A stretch of 64,000 nucleotides of DNA from Clostridia bacterium (GTDB lineage: Bacteria > Bacillota > Clostridia > Oscillospirales > Acutalibacteraceae). The first letter of the stretch is position 1, and each line of letters begins with the position of its first letter. Positions 8,424 through 16,413 of the stretch are shown piece by piece. Below the pieces are notes generated by a model. It was not told where the DNA came from. It made no database searches and saw only the letters and a program-made list of their open reading frames with translations. The stretch lies in NCBI GenBank assembly GCA_900766585.1, contig CAAFVV010000038.1, positions 1-64,000 of the forward strand, given 5' to 3'. The position numbers were made by a program, and so were the translations under genes.

Positions 8424-8801
8424 ATGGACTATACGATAAAACAGATGGCGAAAATGTTTGAGGTAACGGAGCATACCCTGCGCTTTTATACGGATGAGGG
8501 GCTGCTGCCCTGTGAACGGGACAGCGGCAACCGTCGGGTATTCAATGAGGAATCCGTCAACTGGATGCAGGGCGTCAAATGTCTGAAGGGCTGCGGGGCA
8601 TCCCTTGAGGATATTCGGGAATACTGCCGTCTTTGTCTGCAGGAGGAATCGGAGGAGAATCTGCGGGCGCGATATGCCATTATCCGGAGACAGCGTGAGG
8701 AAGCCTATAAGCGGTTGGAGGAAGCCAAAGCCACAGCAAAATATATGGACGACAAGGCGGCGCACTATGAGGCGATTTTGGCAGGTGCTGCCCCCGGATG
8801 A
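8424..8801 (+). CDS. MerR family transcriptional regulator
   Basis: The 125-residue protein begins with a MerR winged helix (YTIKQMAKMFEVTEHTLRFY, then TDEGLLPCERDSGNRRVF) and continues with a dimerisation coiled coil (residues 80-118). It has no C-terminal metal-binding Cys pair, so it is closer to the AdhR/NmlR-like group, which responds to aldehydes or electrophiles and often controls an adjacent reductase. That fits the divergent aldo/keto reductase with its 19-base spacer promoter. The ATG follows GGAGG by 6 bases. Confidence 0.9.
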   Translation: MDYTIKQMAKMFEVTEHTLRFYTDEGLLPCERDSGNRRVFNEESVNWMQGVKCLKGCGASLEDIREYCRLCLQEESEENLRARYAIIRRQREEAYKRLEEAKATAKYMDDKAAHYEAILAGAAPG

Positions 8802-8930
8802 TACCAATCCGAGGAACTGGACGGCGGAGAACAGACCAAAGCACTAAATCAGGCGGCGGGGTATAAGGGGTGTTGAAGCAATTGTATATGTCAAATCCTG
8901 CGCCGCTGTCAATAAAGAATAAAGAAAAAC

Positions 8931-8956
8931 CCTCCGGAATCATAAGACTCTGGAGG
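8931..8956 (-). terminator. Possible minus-strand terminator at the left edge of the element
   Basis: Arms CCTCCGGA and TCTGGAGG pair (one G-U). On the minus strand the stem is followed by GTTTTTC. No minus-strand gene now reads into it, so it may be left over from a lost gene. Confidence 0.4.
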
Positions 8957-9005
8957 AAATGTAATTGGAGAGGAATTATAGAACGTGAAAAACTGACAAA
9001 TCAAC

Positions 9006-9218
9006 GTGTTAGACGATGAGCTGATAGATGACGAGGTGGCGTTTGTCGATTTGACAAAGCGTTTTCTTTCTTCTCTTGATGACGACACCGACAGAGATAT
9101 TGTCATGTTCAAACTCAAAGGCAAGACACAAAGCGAGATTGCGGAAAAACTCGGCTTCACACAAGGAGCGATTGCCAAACGGCTTAAGAAGATAAAAGCC
9201 AAGTTTTACTCCATATAA
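9006..9218 (+). pseudogene. Sigma-70 region 4 remnant
   Basis: The 70-residue frame ends in a clear sigma region-4 helix-turn-helix (LKGKTQSEIAEKLGFTQGAI then AKRLKKIKAKF). The whole N-terminal part with region 2 is missing, an in-frame stop lies at 8994, and GTG 9006 has no ribosome site. Sigma-like proteins of this kind are common cargo of Clostridial conjugative transposons, so I read it as the surviving 3' end of such a gene. Confidence 0.6.
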
Positions 9219-9267
9219 GGACACAGCCTTTATAATAAAAAATATTTGGATTCTCTCCAACAAAATA

Positions 9268-9314
9268 GCCGCGGTTGCTACTATTATAGTGAAGGCAAAA
9301 GAACCGCGGCTTTT
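9268..9314 (+). terminator. Terminator-like hairpin before the sigma-like fusion gene
   Basis: GCCGCGGTT (9268-9276) and AACCGCGGC (9302-9310) are perfect arms around a 25-base loop, followed by TTTTG. It would end transcription coming from the sigma remnant. Confidence 0.55.
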
Positions 9315-9346
9315 GTATCATAATAAACCGAAAGGCAGGTGAGATA

Positions 9347-10993
9347 ATGGATAACGAGAATATCGTTCTTAAATATGCAAAGAAAATATTTGGTTTTGCA
9401 TATGCAAAAACCCATAATTCATACGATGCAGAGGATTTGTCGCAAGAAATATTGCTGCAGATTTTGAATAAGCAGACGGATTTCAGCGATGTTGAAAATA
9501 TGGATGCTTATATTTACCGTATTTGTTGTTATACATGGTCGAATTATCTTCGCAAAAATAAGCCGGAATGGAATATGATAAATTGCTCAGAAGAAATCAT
9601 ATCATCTATTCCTTCTGATGAGAATATTGAACAAGACCTCATAGACCGTAATTTATTTGATAAATTGCGTCAAGAAATTATGTATCTCAGTCGGACACGG
9701 CGTGATATAACAATCATGTACTATTATGAAAACAAAAGCGGAGATGAAATTGCAAAAATTCTCGGTATTTCATCATCCACCGTTCGCTGGCACATGAGCG
9801 AAACAAAGACGATATTAAAGGAGAGAATAGAAATGACTGACACCAATATGATTTATAAACCCGTTCGATTGAATGTCGGAATCAACGGTCAAGGGGATTG
9901 TCGTGATATGAACGGACTTACAAGTGACCTTATCATGCAAAATATCTGTGTTATCTGCCGTGAGAATCCTCTTTCAATAGAGGAAATTGCAAGAACCTTG
10001 GGAATATCTACATTCTACCTCGATGAAAAAATCGAAAAATTGCTTTATATGGATTTTATTCGACAAGTAGGAAGTAATAAATACCAAACGAACTTTTTTA
10101 TCGAAGATGCAGAGTATCAGCTTGCAAATCTGAAGTTTTCATACGAAAATGTAATGAGCATTGCATTGCCATTATACAATATCGCAAAGGCAATTCTCCC
10201 GGGTTACAGAGCATCGGGATTGCTTGAAGGCGAGTTTTCAGATAATTCTCTTATGTATTCATTATTGATGCAACTTGCTCTTGATTGTTATAACGATATA
10301 GAAGCAAGAGCTGATAAAATAACGGGACTTTCGTGGACTTATCCTCGACGTAAAGACGGCTCAAGGTACTTTGTTGCCGCCGATATAAGATGGAGATCGA
10401 AGCTTGACGAATATGTTTCTGATGAGGATTTCAAAAAATTCTGCTGTAATGGGGGAGGAAACGGTGTGTCCACCGTTGACATCGTAACAGCACGTTCCTT
10501 GCAGTACTATATGAAGATATTCGGCGGATGGCGTGACTTTGAGAGTGATGATCTGAAAAAGCTTACGAGAGTATATTGGATCATCAAAAATAACGAAGCG
10601 CCGAATGATTTTGATAAAGAAATCATAGCACATCTGTGTGAATTAGGATATGTGCGTGTTGAAAATGGAAAACCGATGATACTTGTACCAATTATTCGGT
10701 GTGGAGCCCAATTGGAAAATCTGAAGAAACAATTAGAAACCCAATTTGATGAATTAGGTAGTAAGCTTGAGGCTGAAAAGAACAACTATGTAGAACTCGT
10801 TGTCAAGCAACGCAGGTCGATTGAAGAATTACTTCCTCACTACCTTGATAAAAACGAAAAGAACTTTCATATTTCAACTTGTTGCGGATTCACGGTCTAC
10901 CATGTGATCTATATGCTTTTGAAAAACGGATATCTCAAAATGCCTTCCGAGGACGAAAAAAAGAGTATTTGTACTTTAGTCTATATCAAATAA
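9347..10993 (+). CDS. ECF-like sigma factor fused to a large unknown C-terminal region
   Basis: Residues 1-165 look like an ECF sigma factor: region 2 (SYDAEDLSQEILLQILNK) and region 4 (SGDEIAKILGISSSTVRWHM). After a linker there is a second winged-helix-like segment (PLSIEEIARTLGISTFYLDE, near residue 210). About 300 residues follow that I do not recognise, with a Lys/Glu-rich coiled coil near 460-490. ECF factors normally stop near 190 residues. The gene is much richer in A+T than its neighbours, has its own terminator and no visible anti-sigma partner. The C-terminal region may sense a signal directly; that is inference. The start follows AGGTGAG. Confidence 0.7.
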   Translation: MDNENIVLKYAKKIFGFAYAKTHNSYDAEDLSQEILLQILNKQTDFSDVENMDAYIYRICCYTWSNYLRKNKPEWNMINCSEEIISSIPSDENIEQDLIDRNLFDKLRQEIMYLSRTRRDITIMYYYENKSGDEIAKILGISSSTVRWHMSETKTILKERIEMTDTNMIYKPVRLNVGINGQGDCRDMNGLTSDLIMQNICVICRENPLSIEEIARTLGISTFYLDEKIEKLLYMDFIRQVGSNKYQTNFFIEDAEYQLANLKFSYENVMSIALPLYNIAKAILPGYRASGLLEGEFSDNSLMYSLLMQLALDCYNDIEARADKITGLSWTYPRRKDGSRYFVAADIRWRSKLDEYVSDEDFKKFCCNGGGNGVSTVDIVTARSLQYYMKIFGGWRDFESDDLKKLTRVYWIIKNNEAPNDFDKEIIAHLCELGYVRVENGKPMILVPIIRCGAQLENLKKQLETQFDELGSKLEAEKNNYVELVVKQRRSIEELLPHYLDKNEKNFHISTCCGFTVYHVIYMLLKNGYLKMPSEDEKKSICTLVYIK

Positions 10994-10995
10994 CC

Positions 10996-11028
10996 GATTG
11001 CCCTTGCCTTACGGCAGGGCAATTTTTT
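10996..11028 (+). terminator. Terminator of the sigma-like fusion gene
   Basis: TTGCCCTTGCC and GGCAGGGCAA pair around TTAC directly after the stop codon, followed by six T residues. Confidence 0.85.
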
Positions 11029-11130
11029 GTAAAAATTTTCTGCTTGGAGGAATAATTTTCATTTTTTATGTCGGGGTATTTATGAAGGGATAAGAAACAT
11101 CCCGCATCACACATAAAATTTCATATGGCG

Positions 11131-11214
11131 AAAGCCGTTACATATGCATCGGAATAGATCAAGGTCGAGAGTGCTCGATTACCTTTTCTGCCGCCTCTGT
11201 GTAACGGCTTTTTT
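11131..11214 (+). ncRNA. Structured RNA element ending in a terminator-like stem
   Basis: AAGCCGTTACA (11132-11142) pairs with TGTAACGGCTT (11200-11210), followed by a T run. Inside the long loop a second stem forms (AAGGTCGAG with CTCGATTACCTT). The region 11029-11381 has no credible protein frame. It could be a small RNA, a leader element controlling the mob gene downstream, or part of a transfer origin. No known RNA family is recognised. Confidence 0.4.
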
Positions 11215-11381
11215 GCTTTTCAGTCGGTGAAATCAAGCTCCAATGTTTCAATCGAAGCTTCAAAATACATAGGGTTTTAGCTGTCTATTCTTCATAGCGA
11301 GCATAGATTTTGGTCACCCAAAATCGGCAAGTTAGGGCAAGCCCTAAAACCCCAAAGAAAAGCAAAATGAAAGGAGCTCTT

Positions 11382-12071
11382 ATGAGAACAAGAAAGAACA
11401 GGGTTTATGTGCACTTAACGGACAAAGAGCTGAAGCAACTGAACGCAATCGCCGAGAAGCTTCCGTATAACCGAGAGCGATATATCCGCGAGGCGATTCT
11501 CGGTGGGGATGTCTATGTGAATCCGCCTGTCGAGTATGGGCAAATCGTTCGCGAGCTACGGGCAATCGGCAGTAATGTTCATCAGCTTCTGCTCAAAGCA
11601 ATCCAAATCAAGTTCATCGATGAGGTCATGGTGTGCGACCTCTACAACACCGTGCTGGATATGGACGAAAAGTTCACCTCCGCTTTTTCATCCAAACGGT
11701 ACAAAAAGAAGATGAGCGAGCTGGGGAAAGGATCCCACAAATACGAAGTCGAGCGTATGGAACTGAAAGCCAAGATTGCCGAGTACAAGGAACAGTTACG
11801 CCGGCTTGCCGAGAACAACCGCAACAAAGAGAGCTTTATTTCTGCCGTTCGTAAGTTTATGGAGATGAAAGAACTCACACCTGCCTTACTTCACGAACTT
11901 ATAGACCGAATTGAAGTCTATGAGACAGAAGGAACAGGCAAGAACAGGACACAGCGTATCATGATTTACTACCGATTTGTGGGCTATATCGAGATATCCG
12001 GCGGTGACAGAAAGCGAAGCCACACAGCCAATACACGAAAGGGCGTTGCCGTACAATATCTGACGGCATAA
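11382..12071 (+). pseudogene. MobC/serine-recombinase chimera (internal deletion product)
   Basis: The frame is open for 229 codons but joins two unrelated genes. Residues 1-85 are the start of a MobC relaxosome protein (MRTRKNRVYVHLTDKELKQL, ribbon-helix-helix; then IVRELRAIGSNVHQLL). From about residue 110 it becomes the C-terminal coiled coil and end of a large serine recombinase of conjugative transposons, DUF4368-like (AKIAEYKEQLRRLAENN, then ELIDRIEVYETEG). The catalytic serine domain is absent. The simplest explanation is a deletion removing everything between mobC and the recombinase 3' end. AAAGGAG precedes ATG 11382, so a fusion protein may still be made. Confidence 0.7.
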
Positions 12072-12201
12072 CCGCCTTGCCAAGGCAAAACAAAAAGGAG
12101 CAGAAAAACCTGCTCCGATACATAATCAAGGAACGAAAATAACAGCTTTAATATAAAGAAATCGAGTGCCCATAACTGAAATCCGTTATGAACACTCGAT
12201 A

Positions 12202-12277
12202 TGGTCGGAGTGACAGGGTTCGAACCTGCGGCATCGACATCCCAAATGTCGCGCGCTACCAACTGCGCCACACCCCG
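12202..12277 (-). tRNA. tRNA-Pro (anticodon UGG)
   Basis: On the minus strand a full cloverleaf reads from CGGGGTG (12277) to an encoded CCA (12202). The acceptor stem is CGGGGTG/CACTCCG with one G-U pair, the anticodon stem is CGACA/TGTCG with loop TTTGGGA (anticodon TGG), and the T loop reads GGTTCGAACC. It decodes CCN proline codons. The gene lies between the recombinase chimera and an integrase-like tail, typical of an integration hot spot. Confidence 0.95.
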
Positions 12278-12285
12278 ATAGTTAT

Positions 12286-12342
12286 TTAATTCTGGTCGTG
12301 TAGGTGGTCAAATCTGTGGTCAAACACATTTTTGACCGCCTT
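12286..12342 (-). pseudogene. Integrase-like C-terminal tail
   Basis: On the minus strand a short frame ends VFDHRFDHLHDQN-stop, 8 bases before the tRNA-Pro 5' end. Tails rich in FDH repeats are, as I recall, common at the C-termini of tyrosine integrases of Clostridial elements, whose genes often end beside the attachment tRNA. A TAA stop lies only six codons upstream of this tail, so the rest of the gene is gone. The identification rests on this short tail and its position. Confidence 0.4.
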
Positions 12343-12429
12343 TTATCATTTCCCGAACCGCCCGAAATCCGCACGGTTGAAGGGTTTTCGGCGGTTGGCA
12401 CCGATAAACGTCAGAAATGCCGTCTATGC

Positions 12430-12467
12430 TCCCAAACCAAGCGCTCTACCGGGTGAGCTACACCTCG
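12430..12467 (-). pseudogene. 5' half of a tRNA-Pro, cut at the anticodon loop
   Basis: On the minus strand the sequence starts CGAGGTGTAGCTCA, continues GGTAGAGCGCTTGG and ends exactly with the anticodon loop TTTGGGA (12436-12430). It then passes into DNA that cannot form the 3' half; CCAAG would be expected and GCATAG is present. The loop is identical to that of the intact tRNA-Pro at 12240-12246, but the stems differ. Breaks at this point are typical of integrase attachment sites. Apart from this and the integrase tail, 12343-12767 shows no gene. Confidence 0.65.
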
Positions 12468-12767
12468 ATTTATTCGGCTTTTGGTTATATGCTGCCGGCT
12501 TATTGTGACGCATTACGACGGAAAAACAAAGCGCCAAAACCGTCGCATTAAAGGTTTTTTCGTATTTGGAAAGAGCCGCGGAATGTATCGGGTGGACCGC
12601 CCCTTTCGGGTGTCGGTCAAATGATACGGTATTAGTATACGCGCAATTGCCGTTTCTGTCAAGTCAAACTGCCAAAAGGGCATCCGCGGCAGGCGGGGCG
12701 GAACACACAATTCCCGTCCCGCTTTTGCCCAATCCGGGCAGAGGGGGCTTTTGCCTGCGGAAAGGGG

Positions 12768-12797
12768 TTGAAATTGGTACATTGTCCGTGCTATACT
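12768..12797 (+). promoter_or_regulatory. Promoter of the coiled-coil protein gene
   Basis: TTGAAA (12768-12773), an 18-base spacer and TATACT (12792-12797). The start would be near 12804, 20 bases before the start codon. Confidence 0.6.
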
Positions 12798-12826
12798 ATA
12801 AACAAACGAAAGAGAGGTTGGGGTTT

Positions 12827-13336
12827 ATGCGCTATACGTCCGCCGAAGCAAACAAGCTGCTGAAAAAGCTGAACGAGGAATATGCCGCCCTATTGGCGAA
12901 AGAGGAGCGGTGCCGGTTCTTTAAAGCTGCCATGGGTGAGGATACGGAATCCGTGCGTCCGCCGTACTGTTACGCCGAAACGCAGAAAAAACTTGATGCG
13001 CTTGAAGCGCAGATTCGTACAGTCAAGCACGCGATCAACATATTCAACACCACCCACACCGTGGACGGGTTCGCCATGACCGTCGATGAGATGCTCGTGT
13101 ACATCCCGCAGCTGACCAAGCGGAAAGCCAAGCTTGCCGAAATGCGGGCGAAATCGCCGAAGGAGCGGGTGGAAGAGGACTACGGCAGGCGGTCGAATAT
13201 TATTGACTACTGGTATATCAACTACGATGCAGAAGCGGCGGAAAGGGATTTTCAGACGGTGTCCGAGGAGCTGTCGCGCGCGCAGCTGGCGCTGGATGTG
13301 ACAAACAACCGCGAGACGATGGAGATCAGCCTGTAA
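12827..13336 (+). CDS. Conserved-type coiled-coil protein, possibly DIP1984-like
   Basis: The 169-residue product is mostly helical and charged, with coiled-coil stretches at residues 5-30, 45-75 and 135-165 and no signal peptide. The frame is open for 87 codons further upstream, but the promoter at 12768-12797 makes ATG 12827 the only sensible start. Its ribosome site is weak (GAGAGG). The length, helical layout and the INIFNTTHTVDG segment resemble the DIP1984 group of small proteins of unknown function. I am not certain of the family and assign no role. Confidence 0.55.
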   Translation: MRYTSAEANKLLKKLNEEYAALLAKEERCRFFKAAMGEDTESVRPPYCYAETQKKLDALEAQIRTVKHAINIFNTTHTVDGFAMTVDEMLVYIPQLTKRKAKLAEMRAKSPKERVEEDYGRRSNIIDYWYINYDAEAAERDFQTVSEELSRAQLALDVTNNRETMEISL

Positions 13337-13498
13337 CGCCGTTCCGTCGATCTGCTGCCTTTCGAGTGAACAATGCTCATTTGTGGTCTTGTGTACAGTG
13401 ATACGGTTTTCGTTTTTTCTTTTGTTATCGGTTATCGGTTGGTGTTCAGCGAAAACCCACATGATCTTTTTGCGCGTGCGGATCGTAAAAACTTTTCC

Positions 13499-13537
13499 CG
13501 AGTGATCGAAGTTCGGTTTCAGATCACTCGCTTTTTT
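13499..13537 (+). terminator. Intrinsic terminator after the coiled-coil protein gene
   Basis: CGAGTGATC (13499-13507) pairs perfectly with GATCACTCG (13522-13530) and is followed by CTTTTTT. It lies 160 bases after the stop codon. Confidence 0.8.
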
Positions 13538-13670
13538 ATACGAAGACAGGAGATGGGCGGGGCTTGGAATCCTGCCCTCTGCCGTGCGGTCGGTGGTATT
13601 CTGCACGCGGCTCGGGAGGGCCTGTCTGCCGAGGGATTACCGGGAAATGCGGTATACAGAAGCATGAAAA

Positions 13671-14243
13671 GAAACAGTTTCTAAAGATAAGCGGAGAAGG
13701 ACTTTTTGTCACGGCGAAGATGGTATATTGCACAAAAGAACAAAGCGTTTTTGTTAGATTTATAAGAATAATATTTTTCGCTTTACAAAAATAAAAAGTT
13801 GTGCTAAAATATACACCATAAAGTGATGAATTACTGGAAACAGTTATTTCCACATGGAAAGTACGTGTCGGCGGACACGACAGCCGGGCGTGCGGCAAGA
13901 GGTTCGCGGTGGGGCCGCTACCTGAAAGAGGCGGGCGGTTCGGCTGTGCCGGACGGCATAACGGCAGGGCGGCGAAGTCCTGACGAATGGGCGGCGGCGC
14001 TGCTCTGGCGGGGTATGGGGAGCACCTGACATCGCCGGCTGACCCGGGAAACGGCAGCTCGGCTGCGGCAGAAAAGCTGCGGTGTGTACGTATCCACAAA
14101 GCACAGGGGCGATGCGCTGTGTAAATAGAAACAGTTCCTATTCCGTTTGGGCATTTCTGTGTTCATTTTTTAGATTGCTCATTTGCAGAATCGTTTTTAT
14201 GGTAAAAATACAATTGAATTTTGCGCCGCTTGGAAACAGTTTC
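13671..14243. repeat. Four copies of a GAAACAGTTTC-like motif (candidate operators)
   Basis: Copies lie at 13671-13681 (GAAACAGTTTC, perfect 11-base palindrome), 13836-13851 (GGAAACAGTTATTTCC, a dyad with GGAAA/TTTCC arms), 14128-14137 (GAAACAGTTC) and 14232-14243 (GGAAACAGTTTC). The second lies about 25 bases after the -10 of the 13782 promoter, and the fourth lies similarly after the second possible promoter. This suggests sites for one sugar-responsive repressor, possibly of the LacI or GntR/LacI type. Confidence 0.5.
13782..13810 (+). promoter_or_regulatory. Promoter of cluster A
   Basis: TTTACA (13782-13787), a 17-base spacer and TAAAAT (13805-13810) lie in an A+T-rich patch. Transcription would start near 13817 and cross the operator-like motif at 13836. 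Confidence 0.65.
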
Positions 14244-14580
14244 TCAAAGGCAGCGGCGAGAAGACCACCAAAAAGGGGGTGTGCAGTATGCGCATCCGGC
14301 GGTGCCCGACAGGGACGGACACCGCCTGACGGAAAAACACACCGCAAAAGCACCGCGGATCCTGCCGGAGAGGGCAGGGCTTCCGCGGATCTGTCTCGTT
14401 TACGGGCGTGGGCAAGAAGCGGGGAAACGGGCAAATAAAGGCAGCCTGCTTTCCCGCCGTGCCGGCGCGGAAACGCGGCTTGCTGTCTGCGGGCTGCACG
14501 AACGGGCGCCGTGAAGGCGGGGCAAGGGCTAAAAAGGCAAGAGCATAGGCAATATATAAAAGGTAAAAGGGGAGACGATC

Positions 14581-16398
14581 ATGAAAAAGCGTATAGTTGT
14601 GGTGCTGACGGCGGTATGTCTGCTGGCGAGCTGCCTGTTTCCGGCATTTTCCGCGGCGGCAGCCTCTTCTCCGAAATGGGGCATCACAGTAGACAGCAAG
14701 GGCACATTCCGAATGAACGGCAAAGCCATCTATGCCTACGGCGTCAACGAATACCTGATGGCGTGGATGTACGGCAAGGATCTGTTCGGCGGCGTGCAGT
14801 ATAAAAAATCCTTTGCCATCATGCAGAAATACAACATACCCGTGGCGCGCTTTCCGCTGATGCATATCACCAACGAGCAGGCCAAGCGCTATGAGATGAA
14901 CGAAAAGGGCGCGCTGGACGATATTTTACAGGTGGCGGATCAGGTGGTGGCGGAAGCCGAAAAGACCCATGTGGGTCTGATCATCAGTATTTTCTTCAGC
15001 GGCATGCGGGCGCAGGGGGAGAAGATCTCCGCGCTCGGCGATCCCTATAGCAAGACCATGCAGATGCGCATTAAATTTACCAAAGAGGTCGTCGCCCGCT
15101 ACAAGAACAGCCCTGCCGTGTGGGGCTGGGAGGTCACAAATGAGACAAACCTCTCGGCGGATCTGCCGAACGCCGAGGACAGATACGAGTGCTTCACCTC
15201 GGCGGAGGGCTACACCATGGTGCGCGAGGTCGCCAAAGCCATCCGCGAGGTGGACGACTACCGCATGATCTCCACCGGCGATGCCATCCTGCGCGAATCC
15301 GCCCGTTCGCTCCACGAGTCGGGACTGAAGGTCGATTCTAACCACAACTGGACGCCGGACTGGACCCGCGACACGGTGGAGGATTTCCGGTACATGATCA
15401 ACTACTGCACGCCCGATCCCACGGATACCGTCAGCATGCATATGGGCTGCCAGAAATCGAGCTGGACATATAAGCTGGCGGACAAGAGCCTGACGTTTGC
15501 GGAGCTGCTGAAGGAATATGTGCGAACTGCCAAAGCCAGCGGAAAGGGCTTCTTTTTCGGTGAATTCGGCGACTGCGGCGTGCTCACCTCCGCCAATGCG
15601 GACAGCTTTGTGAAAACCAACTTCCCGACCTATGTGCAGACGATGGTGAAATCCGGTGTCCAGCTGGGCACGATGTGGCAGTTCAACGGCAACAACGACG
15701 AGTTTACGGATGAGGGACTGCTCAGCTATATGCTGGCTGAGCTGCAAAAGACCAACGAGCAGTTCAAAAAGATGGGGCTGCAGAACACCGACGAATACTG
15801 GAAGCTGGCGGCGCCCTCCACGACAACGACCACGAAAAAGCCTGGGCAGACGACCGTGACAACGACCACAAAGCGGACGAATAACTCTGCCGTGACCACG
15901 AAAGCACCGGAGCAGAGCGGGGTTACAACGGCGGTGTCCGGTCCCGCGCTGGAGACCTATATGCAGTCTGCGTCCACAAAGCTCGCCATCGCGGATGCCG
16001 AGAGCCTCATCACCGTGGAAAAGCCGATCGCGCTCGAGAAATTCAAACGGAGCATCGCCCTGCGCGAGGGGTATACCCTGTCGGTGCTGGATGCGGCGGG
16101 TCAGGCGATCAGCGACGATACCGCCATTGTGGATGCCGCCTGCACGGTCAAGGTGTTTGACCCCGACGGCAAAGAGCTGCGGCAGTTTGCGATTGCGGTG
16201 AGCAGCGCCGCCGAGACCACGGCGGCGGGCAGTGAGCCGCAGGCGACCGCCACGTCCCCCACAGTCCCGGCGGATAACCCGAACGTGTCCGGCAAACCCG
16301 GCTGGGTGCTGCCGGTCTGCATTGCGGGCGGCGTGATCATCCTGGCGGCAGCCGGTGCGGCCGTGTATGTCTTTGTGATCAAGAAGAAGCAGTCCTGA
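14581..16398 (+). CDS. Secreted, membrane-anchored GH5-like glycoside hydrolase
   Basis: The 605-residue protein has a signal peptide (residues 1-28), a clan GH-A TIM barrel of GH5 type (about 33-400), a Thr-rich linker (about 410-455), a small beta-type domain, a second linker, and a C-terminal transmembrane anchor with KKKQS tail. E188 in WEVTNETN is the expected acid/base, and E328 in FFFGEFGDCG the expected nucleophile. It should cut a beta-linked polysaccharide outside the cell; the exact substrate cannot be read. It is the first gene of cluster A, behind the long leader. A paralogue without signal peptide follows 15 bases later. Confidence 0.85.
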   Translation: MKKRIVVVLTAVCLLASCLFPAFSAAAASSPKWGITVDSKGTFRMNGKAIYAYGVNEYLMAWMYGKDLFGGVQYKKSFAIMQKYNIPVARFPLMHITNEQAKRYEMNEKGALDDILQVADQVVAEAEKTHVGLIISIFFSGMRAQGEKISALGDPYSKTMQMRIKFTKEVVARYKNSPAVWGWEVTNETNLSADLPNAEDRYECFTSAEGYTMVREVAKAIREVDDYRMISTGDAILRESARSLHESGLKVDSNHNWTPDWTRDTVEDFRYMINYCTPDPTDTVSMHMGCQKSSWTYKLADKSLTFAELLKEYVRTAKASGKGFFFGEFGDCGVLTSANADSFVKTNFPTYVQTMVKSGVQLGTMWQFNGNNDEFTDEGLLSYMLAELQKTNEQFKKMGLQNTDEYWKLAAPSTTTTTKKPGQTTVTTTTKRTNNSAVTTKAPEQSGVTTAVSGPALETYMQSASTKLAIADAESLITVEKPIALEKFKRSIALREGYTLSVLDAAGQAISDDTAIVDAACTVKVFDPDGKELRQFAIAVSSAAETTAAGSEPQATATSPTVPADNPNVSGKPGWVLPVCIAGGVIILAAAGAAVYVFVIKKKQS

Positions 16399-16413
16399 GG
16401 GGGTACGCATCTC

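Larger units (their letters stand above)
8880..12470. mobile_element. Decayed integrative/conjugative element remnant
   Basis: This stretch carries only pieces of a mobile element: a sigma region-4 fragment, an A+T-rich sigma-like fusion gene, a MobC start joined to the end of a large serine recombinase, an integrase-like tail and a half tRNA-Pro beside an intact tRNA-Pro. No relaxase, type IV secretion, replication or complete recombinase gene remains. The coding DNA from 9.3 to 11.0 kb is clearly richer in A+T than both flanks. The outer limits are approximate, and more than one element may have contributed. Confidence 0.6.
13337..14580 (+). other. 1.2-kb non-coding region upstream of the GH5 cluster
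   Basis: No frame here has a credible ribosome site, composition or family match. It contains the terminator of the preceding gene, a promoter at 13782-13810, four copies of a GAAACAGTTTC-like motif, and a leader of about 760 nt before the first glycosidase. The leader includes stable hairpins such as 14354-14390 (outer CCGCGGA/TCCGCGG, inner CCTGCC/GGCAGG). A second promoter is possible near 14171-14199 (TTGCTC, 17 bases, TATGGT). No known riboswitch or T-box signature was found. Confidence 0.6.

Noticed and set aside
12566..12826. Upstream extension of the coiled-coil protein
   Set aside because: The extension would cross the promoter at 12768-12797 and its residues look random.
14101..14580. 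Riboswitch or T-box in the long leader of cluster A
   Set aside because: I looked for the T-box consensus and for the usual c-di-GMP, TPP and cobalamin signatures and found none. Only generic hairpins are visible.
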